The notes beneath the pieces were generated by a model. The model ran no database searches, had not been told where the DNA came from, and was given only the letters and a program-made list of their open reading frames with translations. DNA of 64,000 nucleotides, taken from positions 14,946 through 78,945 of the forward strand of contig JAEYXQ010000120.1 of assembly GCA_023431205.1 (NCBI GenBank), written 5' to 3'. The translations under genes and the position numbers were made by a program. Below are positions 36,132-45,286 of this stretch, one piece after another. Source of the DNA: Pseudomonadota bacterium (GTDB lineage Bacteria; Pseudomonadota; Alphaproteobacteria; Rhizobiales; Devosiaceae). How positions within the stretch are numbered: the stretch's first letter is position 1; every line of letters starts with the position of its first letter.

Positions 36132-37202
36132 ATGTCCCTCTTCGTCTTCGTGGGCTCGCAGAATCGCACCGACACTGAAATCCGCGAAGGCGGCGGGTTG
36201 CAGGTCTTCTCGTATGATGAGGAAGCCGCTGAGTTCGGGCTGCTGCACGCCGAAGCCGGGGCGGACAATCCGAGCTATTTCACCGTCGACCGGACGAGCA
36301 GCGTCCTTTATGCGGTCAATGAAGTCGGCTCCTGGCTCGAGTGTACCGTCAGCGCCTACGGCGTCGACTGGGCCTCGGGTGCCCTGAACTACCTCAACAA
36401 GCAGCCGACCCGCGGTCGCGCCAGCTGCCATGTGGCGCAACTGCCCGGTGGCCGGATCGGGGTGGCCAACTACAGCCATGAGGACGGCGGGCCGGACCAG
36501 GCCGTTTGCTTCTATTTGATCGAGGAAGGTGGCCGCATCGCCGCCCCGATCGCCAGTGCGCCGCACAAGGCTGCACCCGGCCAGCCATCGCGCGACCGCA
36601 GCCACGCTCACTGCGTCACCCCCACGCTCTACGGCAGGCTCGTGCTCGTTACCGACCTTGGGCTTGATTGCGTGGTCGCCTATGACGCTGCCGATCTGAC
36701 CCGCGAACTGCATCGCGTCCAGCTCGCTTCGGGACACGGGCCCCGCCACATGGTGTGTCACCCCGGCGGACGCTTCATCTACGTTCTCAACGAGTTGGCG
36801 CCCTTCATCAGCATCCTCGAATGGGATGGCAGCACGCTGCGCCACCATTTGGACGTGGAGACGATCGAGCCTGTGGCGACGGGTGTGGCGGCATACGGTG
36901 CAGCGATCCAGCTCTCCGCCGACGGCCGGTATCTCTATGCCTCGACGCGGGGCGTCGACTGCATCAGCGTGTTTGCCCTGGCGGCGGACGGCGGGCTGGA
37001 GCGTGTTCAGGTCGCCGGTTGCGGCGGCGCCTGGCCGCGGGATTTCTGCCTCACCCCAAGTGGCGCGCACCTGCTGGTCGCCAACCAGCACAGCAACTCC
37101 ATCGCCATCCTGTCGCGCGATGCTGACAGCGGTCGGCTAAGCGATACGGGCCGTCGGCTCGACGTCGCCACCCCACAATGCGTGAAGGTCGTGCAAGCGT
37201 AG
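36132..37202 (+). CDS. Lactonase-family seven-bladed beta-propeller protein (6-phosphogluconolactonase-like)
   Basis: This 356-residue protein matches the YbhE-type lactonase family: start LFVFVGSQN, repeated blade motifs (NPSYFTVDRTSSVLYAVNE, GPRHMVCHPGGRFIYVLNE, LSADGRYLYASTRG), and the terminal DVATPQCVKVV. Members hydrolyse 6-phosphogluconolactone or other sugar lactones. No signal peptide is seen, so it is likely cytoplasmic. AGGAG lies five bases before the start. It follows the sugar kinase by 79 bases and may be part of the same transcript. The precise substrate is uncertain. Confidence 0.85.
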   Translation: MSLFVFVGSQNRTDTEIREGGGLQVFSYDEEAAEFGLLHAEAGADNPSYFTVDRTSSVLYAVNEVGSWLECTVSAYGVDWASGALNYLNKQPTRGRASCHVAQLPGGRIGVANYSHEDGGPDQAVCFYLIEEGGRIAAPIASAPHKAAPGQPSRDRSHAHCVTPTLYGRLVLVTDLGLDCVVAYDAADLTRELHRVQLASGHGPRHMVCHPGGRFIYVLNELAPFISILEWDGSTLRHHLDVETIEPVATGVAAYGAAIQLSADGRYLYASTRGVDCISVFALAADGGLERVQVAGCGGAWPRDFCLTPSGAHLLVANQHSNSIAILSRDADSGRLSDTGRRLDVATPQCVKVVQA

Positions 37203-37264
37203 CTGCAGGCGAATGCAACTGAATTGACCCGCGCGCGTTTCCGTCCGTCACGGGGCGTTATGCA

Positions 37265-40200
37265 GTGCATGCAGGGGCAGAGGGATTGAGGGCGACCGCC
37301 GATTTTCTGAGACGCGGCGGGGAGATGGCCGGACTTATTCAGGAGTTTGATTGGTCGGCCACACCGTTGGGGCCGATCGACACCTGGCCGGTTTCGGTTC
37401 GCACCACGATCGGCCTGATCCTCCATTCCAGCCTGCCGATGGCCACCCTTTGGGGTGAGCAGGGGATCATGATCTACAACGACGCTTACGCAAGCGTCGC
37501 CGGCAGCCGCCATCCGCACCTGCTGGGTTCGGCCGTCCGGGAAGGCTGGCCAGAGCTCGCCGATTTCAGCGACCACTTCATGACCGTGTGCCTCGGCGGC
37601 GGATCGCTGTCCTTCAAGGGACAGGAACTGGTCCTGCACCGGTCCGGAAAGCCGGAAACGGTGTTCATGGACCTCGACTATTCGCCTGTGCTCGGCGAGT
37701 CGGGTCAGCCGATCGGCGTGATCGCCATGGTGGTGGAAACTACAGAGCTGGTGCGGGTCCACCAGCAGCTGGCCCAGAGCGAAGAGCGGTTCCGCGCGCT
37801 GACCACCGCCACCGCCAGCATCACCTATCGCATGAACGCCGACTGGTCCGAGCTGCTTGAGCTCGACAGCCGCGGGATTCTTCCGCCGCTGGACCTGCCG
37901 GCTCGGAACTGGATCGACGCCCTGGTGGTGCCCGAGGACCATGCGGCGGTGCGCGCCGCCATAGATGCGGCGGTGCAGGGGCGCACGCCGTTCCACAGCG
38001 ACCACCGGATCACCCAGGCCGATGGCAGCGTCGGCTGGCTCGAGTCGCGGGCCGTGCCGCTGCTGGATGCGCAGGGGCAGATCGTCGAATGGTTCGGTTC
38101 GGCGACGGACGTCACCGAACGCTATCGCGCCAACGACCAGCGGCTCCTCCAGCAGCAGCGGCAACTCAGGCTGTTCGAGCAGGCGCCGGGCTTCATCGTG
38201 ATCATGCGCGGGCCCGACCACCTGGTCGAATTCGTCAATGACGCTCACCGCGACGTGTTCAACTCCGGCGGGTGGGTCGGCCGCACCATGCGCGAAGCCT
38301 TTCCCTCGATCGAGGGGCAGGGGTTCTTCGAGGCGCTGGACGAGGTCTACACCACCGGCCGCACCCTCGAGTACAATGCGACCCCGGTCGAGTTCCAGAC
38401 CTCGCCCGACGCCCCGCCGGTGCTGCGCTATCTCACCTTCTTCTATGCCCCGCTCTATGACGATGCCGGCGAGATCACCGGCGTGTTCTGCGAAGGCTAT
38501 GACGTTACCGCGGCGCATACCGCCCAACGCCGCACGGCAGCGCTGGCGGAACTGGGCGACCGTATCCGCGACATCTCCGATCCGGATGATCTCGCCTACG
38601 CGGCCAGCGAACTTCTTGCCCGCGAGCTCAACGTCAGTCGCGTAGGCTACGGAACCATCGACAAGCGCGCCGAAACCATCAGCATCGACCGCGACTGGAA
38701 CGCTCCTGGCATCCGCAGCCTCGCGGGCCTGCTGCATTTCCGCGACTACGGCAGCTATATCGACGAACTCAAGCGCGGCGAGACCGTCGTGGTCGAGAAC
38801 GCCTACGAGGACCCCCGCACCCGCGACACGGCGGACAACCTCAAGGGCATCAGCGCCCAGTCGTTCGTGAACATGCCGGTGACGGAGCAGGGGGGCTTTG
38901 TCGCGCTGCTCTATCTCAACCACGTTGAGCCGAGGGTGTGGAGTGAGGACGAGCTCGCATTCATTCGCGAGGTGGCTGAACGCACCCGCACCGCCGTCGA
39001 GCGGCGCCGGGCCGAGGCCGAACTGCGCCAGAACGAGGAGCGGCTGCGTTTCCTCGACCTTCTCGGTAAGCAGACCGCCAACCTGGCCGACGCTGACGAA
39101 ATCCTGAGCACCACCACCCGCATGCTGGGCACCTATCTCGGCGTGTCGAACTGCGCCTATGCGGACATGGAGCCGGACGAGGACCATTTCACCATTCGCG
39201 GTGACTGGAGTGCGCCGGGTTCTGTTTCGATCCGGGGCTACTACAGCCTGGCAGCGTTCGGACAGCTCGCGGTGGCGAACCTGCGCGCCGGCCAGCCGCT
39301 GGTGGTCAACGACAACCTCAAGGAACTGGCACCGGAAGAGGCTGCCACGTTCCAGTCGATTGGCATCGGCTCCACTATCTGCATGCCGCTGGTGAAGGAG
39401 GGGCGGCTGACCGCGCTCATGGCCATCCACCGCCGCGGGCCGCATCAGTGGACCGAGCGAGAGCGGGCGCTTCTGAGCGAGGTCACCGAACGCAGCTGGG
39501 CACATATCGAGCGCGTGCGCTCGGAAGCGGCGGCGCGCGAGAACGACGCCCAGTTCCGCACCCTGGCCCAGGTGCTGCCGAGCCACGTGTGGACGGCGGG
39601 CGCCGACGGCATGCTCGACTGGTTCAACGACCAGGTCTATGCCTACACCGGCGCCCGGCCCGGCGCTTTCAACGGCCACTCCTGGGGCAACATGCTCCAT
39701 CCGGAAGATGTCGCTGCCGCCGCGCTGTCCTGGCAGGAATCGCTGGCGACGGGTCGGCCCTTCCAGAATGAATCCCGGATGCGCCGGCGCGATGGCGAGT
39801 GGCGCTGGCACCTCGCCCGGGCCGTGCCACTGCTGGACGAATTCGGCAAGATCGTGCGTTGGGTGGGCACCAATGTCGATGTGCATGACCAGAAGAACGC
39901 CGAAGCTCTCCTCGAGACGCGCCTGGCTGAGCGGACCGCGGCTCTGGCCGAGACCAACGAAAGGCTGCAGCAAAGCCAGAAGATGGAGGCGATCGGCAAT
40001 CTCACCGGTGGTGTGGCTCACGACTTCAACAACTTGCTGAGTGCCGTGCTGGGTAGCCTCGAACTGCTGCGCAAACGCATCGGCGACGATCCGGCCATGG
40101 TCAAGCTCGTCGACAACGCTGTGGAGGGCGCCAATCGGGGCGCTTCGCTGACCCGTCGCATGCTGGCTTTCGCCCGTCGGCAGAACCTGCAGGTCGAACG

Positions 40201-41080
40201 CATCGATGTTGCCGCCCTGGTGGCGGGCATGCGTGAACTTCTCGAACGGTCATTGGGCCCGATGATCACCATCGAGGTCGACCTGCCAGCCGACTTGCCG
40301 CTGATCCATACCGACGCGAACCAGCTTGAATCCGCGCTGCTGAACCTGGCGGTAAATGCCCGTGACGCCATGCATGACGAGGGGCGGATCACAATTTCGG
40401 GCCGGCGGGAGTCCCTCGCCGTTCCCAGGGACGGGCTGGCGCCCGGTAACTACCTGCGCCTGAGCATTACCGACACTGGCGAGGGCATGGACGAGATCAC
40501 CCTCCAGCGCGCTACTGAGCCGTTCTACACCACCAAGGGAGTGGGCAAGGGAACCGGCCTGGGCCTGTCGATGGTGCACGGCCTTGCCACGCAGTCGGGC
40601 GGTACGCTGGTGCTGAAGAGCCGCAAGGGCGAAGGCACCACCGCCGAGATCTGGCTGCCCGCCCTGGACGGGCAGCTCGAGGCTGCGCCAATTCCTGCCA
40701 ACACCCTAGCTGAACCCTCTGCCGAGGCACGACCCCTGCGTATTCTTGCTGTCGACGACGACGCGCTCGTCCTGATGAACACCACCGCCATGCTGGAGGA
40801 CCTCGGTCACACCGTACGCGAGGCCTATTCCGGTCGTGAGGCGCTGGACCAGTTGCTGGCCGACCCCGAGGTCGACCTGGTGATCACCGATCATGCCATG
40901 CCGCAGATGACCGGGGCGCAGCTTGCCAGCGAAATCCGCAGCCGCTGGCCCGACCTGCCGATCGTGCTGGCCACCGGCTACGCCGAACTGCCCTTGGGCA
41001 ACGATCCCGGCCTGCCGCGCCTGCCCAAGCCGTTCAGCCAGAGCGACCTGCGCCGCACCCTCGCAGCGGTGACGGTGTAG
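37265..41080 (+). CDS. Hybrid sensor histidine kinase/response regulator (PAS-PAS-PAS-GAF-GAF-PAS-HisKA-HATPase-REC)
   Basis: This is a 1271-residue soluble multidomain kinase with no membrane segments. Sensory domains run to about residue 890: three PAS-like units (about 30-160, 170-290, 300-420), two GAF domains (about 425-580 and 600-750), and another PAS (about 760-885). A HisKA box follows, with phospho-acceptor H919 (GGVAHDFNNLL), then a HATPase with GEGMDE and KGTGLGLSM motifs, and a receiver domain with phospho-acceptor D1209 (ITDHAMP) and PKPFSQ. It has no output domain, so it presumably signals to a separate phosphotransfer partner. The start is uncertain (GTG 37265 or TTG 37286). 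Confidence 0.9.
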   Translation: MHAGAEGLRATADFLRRGGEMAGLIQEFDWSATPLGPIDTWPVSVRTTIGLILHSSLPMATLWGEQGIMIYNDAYASVAGSRHPHLLGSAVREGWPELADFSDHFMTVCLGGGSLSFKGQELVLHRSGKPETVFMDLDYSPVLGESGQPIGVIAMVVETTELVRVHQQLAQSEERFRALTTATASITYRMNADWSELLELDSRGILPPLDLPARNWIDALVVPEDHAAVRAAIDAAVQGRTPFHSDHRITQADGSVGWLESRAVPLLDAQGQIVEWFGSATDVTERYRANDQRLLQQQRQLRLFEQAPGFIVIMRGPDHLVEFVNDAHRDVFNSGGWVGRTMREAFPSIEGQGFFEALDEVYTTGRTLEYNATPVEFQTSPDAPPVLRYLTFFYAPLYDDAGEITGVFCEGYDVTAAHTAQRRTAALAELGDRIRDISDPDDLAYAASELLARELNVSRVGYGTIDKRAETISIDRDWNAPGIRSLAGLLHFRDYGSYIDELKRGETVVVENAYEDPRTRDTADNLKGISAQSFVNMPVTEQGGFVALLYLNHVEPRVWSEDELAFIREVAERTRTAVERRRAEAELRQNEERLRFLDLLGKQTANLADADEILSTTTRMLGTYLGVSNCAYADMEPDEDHFTIRGDWSAPGSVSIRGYYSLAAFGQLAVANLRAGQPLVVNDNLKELAPEEAATFQSIGIGSTICMPLVKEGRLTALMAIHRRGPHQWTERERALLSEVTERSWAHIERVRSEAAARENDAQFRTLAQVLPSHVWTAGADGMLDWFNDQVYAYTGARPGAFNGHSWGNMLHPEDVAAAALSWQESLATGRPFQNESRMRRRDGEWRWHLARAVPLLDEFGKIVRWVGTNVDVHDQKNAEALLETRLAERTAALAETNERLQQSQKMEAIGNLTGGVAHDFNNLLSAVLGSLELLRKRIGDDPAMVKLVDNAVEGANRGASLTRRMLAFARRQNLQVERIDVAALVAGMRELLERSLGPMITIEVDLPADLPLIHTDANQLESALLNLAVNARDAMHDEGRITISGRRESLAVPRDGLAPGNYLRLSITDTGEGMDEITLQRATEPFYTTKGVGKGTGLGLSMVHGLATQSGGTLVLKSRKGEGTTAEIWLPALDGQLEAAPIPANTLAEPSAEARPLRILAVDDDALVLMNTTAMLEDLGHTVREAYSGREALDQLLADPEVDLVITDHAMPQMTGAQLASEIRSRWPDLPIVLATGYAELPLGNDPGLPRLPKPFSQSDLRRTLAAVTV

Positions 41081-41089
41081 CCGCTGCCG

Positions 41090-41197
41090 CTACTGGGCGA
41101 GAAACATCCGTATCACCAGGCCAATCAGTACCACCGCACCAACGCCGCCGACCCAGAGGGCGACGAACCAGACCAGTCGCTGCACGCCTGTCGGCAT
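41090..41197 (-). CDS. DUF2474 small membrane protein (cytochrome bd accessory)
   Basis: This 35-residue single-helix protein (MPTGVQRLVWFVALWVGG, then GLVIRMFLAQ) matches DUF2474, small proteins encoded directly after the CIO-type cydB. The ATG shares its A with the cydB stop (TGATG), so it is translationally coupled. By analogy with CydX-type peptides it may stabilise the oxidase haem site or its assembly; this is inferred. Confidence 0.85.
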   Translation of the reverse strand: MPTGVQRLVWFVALWVGGVGAVVLIGLVIRMFLAQ

Positions 41198-42201
41198 CAG
41201 TGGTAGCCCTCTTCGGGATCTATCTTGCCGCGGAACACCCAGTAGGCGTAGCCGGTATAGGCGAGGATGACCGGGATCAGCACCGCCGCACCGACGAGCA
41301 GGAAAATCAGTGACGATTCCGGCGCGGCCGCCTCGTGGATGGTGAGCGAGCCGGGCACGATATAGGGGTAGAAACTGATCCCCAGACCCGCAAAGCTCAG
41401 CACGAACAGGCCAAGAGCGGCGAGGAATGGCTGCAGGTGCTTGTCCGTGCTCAAGCCGTGCCACAGCGCCAGCGCACAGAGCGCGATCAGCGTCGGCACG
41501 AAGGCCGAGAAGAAGGCCGTGGGCCAGCCGAACCAGCGCTCGAAATACACCTGGTCGATGAACGGGCTCCACAGTGACACGATGCCGATCAGCACGATGG
41601 TCCCGACACCGGTGACCATCGAGATCCGCCGGGCGTGATGCTGCAGTTCGCCGGTGGTCTTGAGGTTCAGCCAGGTCGCGCCGAGCAGGGCGTAGCCGAC
41701 GACGACGGCAAGGCCGGTGACGATCGAGAACGGAGTCAACCAGTCCCACCAGCCGCCCGCATATTGGCGATCGGCGACCTGGATGCCCTGCACCAGCGCG
41801 CCGAGGGCGATGCCCTGCATGAAGGCGGCGATGGTCGAGCCCATCCAGAAGCCCTGGTCCCACCAGCCGGACCCGCGTTGCGTGCGCCAGCGGAATTCGA
41901 AGGCGACGCCGCGGAAGATCAGGCCGAGCAGCATCACGATGATGGGGATATAGAGCGCCGGCAGCACCGTGGCGTAGGCGAGCGGGAACACCGCCATCAG
42001 CCCGCCACCGCCCAGCACCAGCCAGGTCTCGTTGCCGTCCCACACCGGTGCTACCGAGTTGGTGATCACGTCCCGGTCATGCCGCGCCGGAAAGAGCGGA
42101 AACAGGATGCCGACGCCGAGGTCGAACCCGTCGAGCACCACATAAGCGAGCACGGCAAAGGCGATGATCGCCGCCCAGATCGTTGGCAGGTCAAACGGCA
42201 T
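41197..42201 (-). CDS. cydB: Cytochrome d ubiquinol oxidase subunit II
   Basis: This 334-residue inner-membrane protein begins PFDLPTIWAAIIAFAVLAYV and contains LDGFDLGVGIL and WDGNETWLVLGGG, the standard CydB signatures. It pairs with CydA in the quinol oxidase and has about eight helices. It overlaps the cydA end by 11 bases and is coupled to the DUF2474 gene downstream. The composition fits the cyanide-insensitive (CioB) branch common in alphaproteobacteria and pseudomonads. Confidence 0.95.
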   Translation of the reverse strand: MPFDLPTIWAAIIAFAVLAYVVLDGFDLGVGILFPLFPARHDRDVITNSVAPVWDGNETWLVLGGGGLMAVFPLAYATVLPALYIPIIVMLLGLIFRGVAFEFRWRTQRGSGWWDQGFWMGSTIAAFMQGIALGALVQGIQVADRQYAGGWWDWLTPFSIVTGLAVVVGYALLGATWLNLKTTGELQHHARRISMVTGVGTIVLIGIVSLWSPFIDQVYFERWFGWPTAFFSAFVPTLIALCALALWHGLSTDKHLQPFLAALGLFVLSFAGLGISFYPYIVPGSLTIHEAAAPESSLIFLLVGAAVLIPVILAYTGYAYWVFRGKIDPEEGYH

Positions 42202-43615
42202 GGCTGCCTCCCTCGCGGATTGGTTCCTCCTGGGCCGGGCCGGGGGTGATGCCGGCGGCGCGATGCGGTCCCTTGTCCAGTTCGTGATCCTCCTCAAGGA
42301 TCGGAGGCCTGCGGAACAGCCGGAACAGGTAGAACACCCCGGCGCCGAACACGAGGAAGTAGACCACGACGAACGCGACCAGCGAGGCACCGACCGCCGG
42401 CGCATCCACTGGCGACAGGCTCTCGGCGGTGCGCATCAGGCCATAGACCGTGTAGGGCTGCCGGCCCACCTCGGTGGTGTACCAGCCCGCCAGCACGGCG
42501 ACGAAGCCCGACGGCCCCATCACCATGGCCGCCCGGTGCAGCCACGGGTTGGTATAGAGGTCGCCGCGCCAGCGCGACCAGAGCGACCACAGGCCAAGGC
42601 CGAGCATGGCAAAGCCGATGCCGACCATGATGCGGAAGGCATAGAAGGGGATCACCACCGGTGGCCGTTCGTCCTCGGGAAAGGCATCGAGCCCATCGAG
42701 CGGCGCGTTCGGATCATGCATGAGGATCAGCGATCCAAGCTTGGGAATTTCCACCGCATAGTCGAGCCGCTGCTCGGCCTCGTTGGGCACGCCGAACAGC
42801 ACCAGCGGGGCGCCATCGGGATGGCTTTGGTAGTGGCCTTCCATGGCAGCGATCTTGGCCGGCTGGTGCTCGAGCGTATTGAGCCCATGCTGGTCGCCGA
42901 CGAAGATCTGGAGAGGCGTGACGATTGCCGCCATCCACATCGCCATTGAGAACATGATCCGCGCCTGCCGGTTGGACTTGTCCCTGAGCAGGTGCCACGC
43001 ACCCACCGCGCCCACCGCGAAGGCGGTGGTGAGGAAGGCGGCCAGCACCGTGTGGGTGAGCCGGTAGGGGAAGGAGGGGTTGAAGATGATCGCCCACCAG
43101 TCTTCGGGAATGAACCGGCCGATCTCGTCCACCGAGTATCCGGCTGGGGTGTGCATCCAGCTATTGGCGGAGGTGATCCAGGTGGCCGAGATCAGCGTAC
43201 CGATCGCTACGGCAGCCACCGCCACCATGTGCAGCGCATCGCCAACCCGCTTGCGCCCGAACAGGGCAATGCCGAGGAACCCTGCCTCGAGGAAGAAGGC
43301 GGTGAGCACCTCATAGCCCATCAGCGGGCCGATCACCGCGCCGGCCCGGTCGGAAAAGACGCTCCAATTGGTGCCGAACTGGTAGCTCATGACGATGCCC
43401 GACACGACGCCCATGCCGAAGGTCACCGCGAAGATGGTCTTCCAGTACTCGAACAGGCGCAGATAGGCGGGATCACGCTTCCACAGCCACAGGGCGTTCA
43501 GCACCATCAGATAGCTGGCGGTGCCGATCGAGAACGCCGGGAAGATGAAGTGGAAGGAAACGGTGAACGCAAACTGGATGCGCGCAAGCATCTCCGCCGT
43601 CATGCCGAAGTCCAT
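42191..43615 (-). CDS. cydA: Cytochrome d ubiquinol oxidase subunit I (CIO type)
   Basis: This 474-residue haem-bearing subunit reduces oxygen with electrons from quinol. It has ARIQFAFTVSFHFIFPA with a haem-ligand His, FGMGVVSGIVMSYQFGTNW, and the quinol-loop motif GDQHGLNTLEHQPAKIAAME. The quinol loop is short, as in cyanide-insensitive oxidases rather than E. coli long-loop CydA. The C-terminal 30 residues are polar and variable. It is the first gene of a three-gene minus-strand operon that converges on the sensor kinase. Confidence 0.95.
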   Translation of the reverse strand: MDFGMTAEMLARIQFAFTVSFHFIFPAFSIGTASYLMVLNALWLWKRDPAYLRLFEYWKTIFAVTFGMGVVSGIVMSYQFGTNWSVFSDRAGAVIGPLMGYEVLTAFFLEAGFLGIALFGRKRVGDALHMVAVAAVAIGTLISATWITSANSWMHTPAGYSVDEIGRFIPEDWWAIIFNPSFPYRLTHTVLAAFLTTAFAVGAVGAWHLLRDKSNRQARIMFSMAMWMAAIVTPLQIFVGDQHGLNTLEHQPAKIAAMEGHYQSHPDGAPLVLFGVPNEAEQRLDYAVEIPKLGSLILMHDPNAPLDGLDAFPEDERPPVVIPFYAFRIMVGIGFAMLGLGLWSLWSRWRGDLYTNPWLHRAAMVMGPSGFVAVLAGWYTTEVGRQPYTVYGLMRTAESLSPVDAPAVGASLVAFVVVYFLVFGAGVFYLFRLFRRPPILEEDHELDKGPHRAAGITPGPAQEEPIREGGSHAV

Positions 43616-43763
43616 GCCACTCTCCTGCAGGTTCCGTCAGGGCCATACTAGCCCCGACGCCGGGCGGGGACATCCGTCATACTGCCGCATCGCACGCAGG
43701 CGTAAAGAGTGAACACTGTCCGCGACTTGGAGGCAGCCGCGGAATCGGTTTCGGAACTTGCCG

Positions 43764-44351
43764 TCAGAACCAGCCAGCGAGGATGCCGACGCCCCCAAGG
43801 GCGAACACCCCACCGGCAACACGAGCCGCAACCTGGCCGTAGCGCCCCAGTGCCCGCGCTACCCCGAGGCTGCCGGCAATCCCGGCGACGTGCAGCAGCG
43901 CAGTGGCCGCAACGAAGCCGAGAGCATAGTTCAGCCCACCCGCCCCAGCCGGCATTTCGGTGCCGTGGGAGTGGCCGTGGAACACTGCGAACGCGCCCAC
44001 CAGCGCCACCGCACCTGCGACGGGAAGACGGCGCCCGCTCGCTGCGGCGACGCCGATCACGAGGCTGGAGGCGGCAATGCCCAGTTCCACCAGCGGCACC
44101 TGGACTTGCGCGGCACCGAGGACGAAGCCTGCCATCATCATGCCGACGAAGCCCAGAGGCACTGCCCACAGGGCGCGACCGCCCAGCACAAATGCAAAGA
44201 CGCCCACCACCACCATAGCCAGCACGTGGTCGAGCCCGCCCAGCGGATGGCCGAAACCATAGGCGAAGCCGTCGGCCGGCAGGTGCCCGGCATGGGCAAA
44301 GGCCAGGCTCGGTGTGGCAGCCAGCAACAGCAGGGCATGGATCAGGCGCAT
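43764..44351 (-). CDS. hupE: HupE/UreJ-family nickel/cobalt transporter
   Basis: This 195-residue inner-membrane protein has an N-terminal signal-like helix (LLLLAATPSLAFAHAGH) and the family metal motif HPLGGLDHVLAM in the first core helix, then about five more helices. A histidine-rich FHGHSHGTE segment could bind metal. HupE proteins import Ni or Co; no hydrogenase or urease genes are visible nearby, so the metal is uncertain. AAAGGA lies five bases before the start. Confidence 0.88.
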   Translation of the reverse strand: MRLIHALLLLAATPSLAFAHAGHLPADGFAYGFGHPLGGLDHVLAMVVVGVFAFVLGGRALWAVPLGFVGMMMAGFVLGAAQVQVPLVELGIAASSLVIGVAAASGRRLPVAGAVALVGAFAVFHGHSHGTEMPAGAGGLNYALGFVAATALLHVAGIAGSLGVARALGRYGQVAARVAGGVFALGGVGILAGWF

Positions 44352-44364
44352 CGTTATCCTTTCG

Positions 44365-44380
44365 GGGACCGGTGGGTCCC
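44365..44380. promoter_or_regulatory. Small hairpin in the hupE 5' leader
   Basis: GGGACC (44365-44370) and GGTCCC (44375-44380) form a 6-bp stem with loop GGTG, about 14 bases upstream of the hupE ATG. It could be a regulatory hairpin or a half-palindromic operator; no riboswitch core is visible. Confidence 0.3.
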
Positions 44381-44529
44381 GCTGAAGAGTTGAACGGCCC
44401 GCCAGAGCTTCCAGTATCTCGCCCGCTCATTTTATGACCCGGCAGCGAAGTTTGTCCATCACTGACTCGACCGTGCAACGGACTGATCGGCGCGGCATTC
44501 TTCGAGTTCCCCGAAACCGGAAGTTCCTC

Positions 44530-44922
44530 ATGCTCCTCCCGATCTTTCTCGTGCTGCTCCTGACCCTGGTGCAGGCGCTGCTCCCTGGCATGTACCTGTC
44601 GCGCCAGGTCGGCTCCTCTAGCCAGATGGGACCGCGGGACGACCTGCCGCCCCCCAGCCAGGAACTGGCACGGGCGCGGCGGGCGCTCGCCAACCTGCAC
44701 GAGACGCTGCCGGTCTTCCTCACGCTGGCGCTGTTGTCGCTGATCCTGGGCGCGCAAGGGTGGCTGTCGCTGCTCGGCGCCTGGGTGTTCCTTGGCGCCC
44801 GGATCGCCCACGTTTTCTGCTACATCCGCGGCCTCTCGCCATGGCGCTCCTACGCCTTCGGACTCGCCTCCCTGGGCCTTGTCGCCATGCTCGTGCCGCT
44901 TGTTCCGCACCTGTGGTCGTGA
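44530..44922 (+). CDS. MAPEG-family membrane protein
   Basis: This small integral membrane protein has four helices and the MAPEG signature region (ARARRALANLHETLPVFLTLALL). Bacterial members include glutathione-S-transferase-like and peroxidase-like enzymes as well as many of unknown role. ATG 44530 gives 130 residues starting in the first helix, with GGAAG upstream; an in-frame ATG at 44434 would add 32 basic residues that are not typical. It ends just before tRNA-Trp, and the tRNA promoter overlaps its last codons and following bases. Confidence 0.8.
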   Translation: MLLPIFLVLLLTLVQALLPGMYLSRQVGSSSQMGPRDDLPPPSQELARARRALANLHETLPVFLTLALLSLILGAQGWLSLLGAWVFLGARIAHVFCYIRGLSPWRSYAFGLASLGLVAMLVPLVPHLWS

Positions 44923-44926
44923 CCCC

Positions 44927-44955
44927 TTGCGCAGTCCACGCTTTCCCATTAGGTA
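44927..44955 (+). promoter_or_regulatory. Sigma-70-type promoter of tRNA-Trp
   Basis: The -35 element TTGCGC (44927-44932) and -10 element TAGGTA (44950-44955) are separated by 17 bases, and the tRNA 5' end follows 15 bases after the -10. Placement and spacing fit a housekeeping promoter. Confidence 0.55.
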
Positions 44956-44969
44956 CGGGTCACGGCTCT

Positions 44970-45045
44970 AGGGGTTTAGCTCAGTTGGTAGAGCATCGGT
45001 CTCCAAAACCGAGGGTCGTGGGTTCGAGTCCCCCAGCCCCTGCCA
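44970..45045 (+). tRNA. tRNA-Trp (anticodon CCA)
   Basis: The 76-base cloverleaf has a 7-bp acceptor stem (AGGGGTT with AGCCCCT), a D-loop with TAGCTCAGTTGGTAGAGCA, the anticodon stem-loop TCGGT-CTCCAAA-ACCGA, the T-arm GGTTCGAGTCC, discriminator G and a genomically encoded CCA. The anticodon CCA reads UGG. In related genomes this gene directly precedes secE; here 11 kb intervenes. Confidence 0.97.
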
Positions 45046-45286
45046 GCCGTACCGCGATGATGTAGAGTTTGCTCCAACGTCTTGCCCGATGGCGTAGAAT
45101 GTTCGCCTGCACTGGGCAGAAGAGCAATTCACGCTTCTGATTTCCTAAGCGGCGCCACTGTCCCATCCATCTAACCGGCCAATTTGCTCTGCCGCGGCGG
45201 CCCATCGCTCACGGCCAAGTAGACCCGGGAACCACAGCCTCTCCCGCGTTACCTTGAGTCGCAGCCGGCCTGGAAGCATCGCAGCT

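Noticed and set aside
37007..40021. Open reading frame of about 1000 codons on the minus strand opposite the sensor kinase
   Set aside because: Same antisense artefact; the plus-strand frame carries complete PAS, GAF, HisKA, HATPase and receiver motifs.
44352..44430. Cobalamin or metal riboswitch upstream of hupE
   Set aside because: Only a 6-bp hairpin is visible; the leader is too short and lacks a recognisable riboswitch core.
44970..45045. tRNA-Trp 3' end as an integrase attachment site with a partner repeat near secE
   Set aside because: No second copy of the tRNA 3' end and no integrase gene were found by eye between 45 and 56.3 kb.
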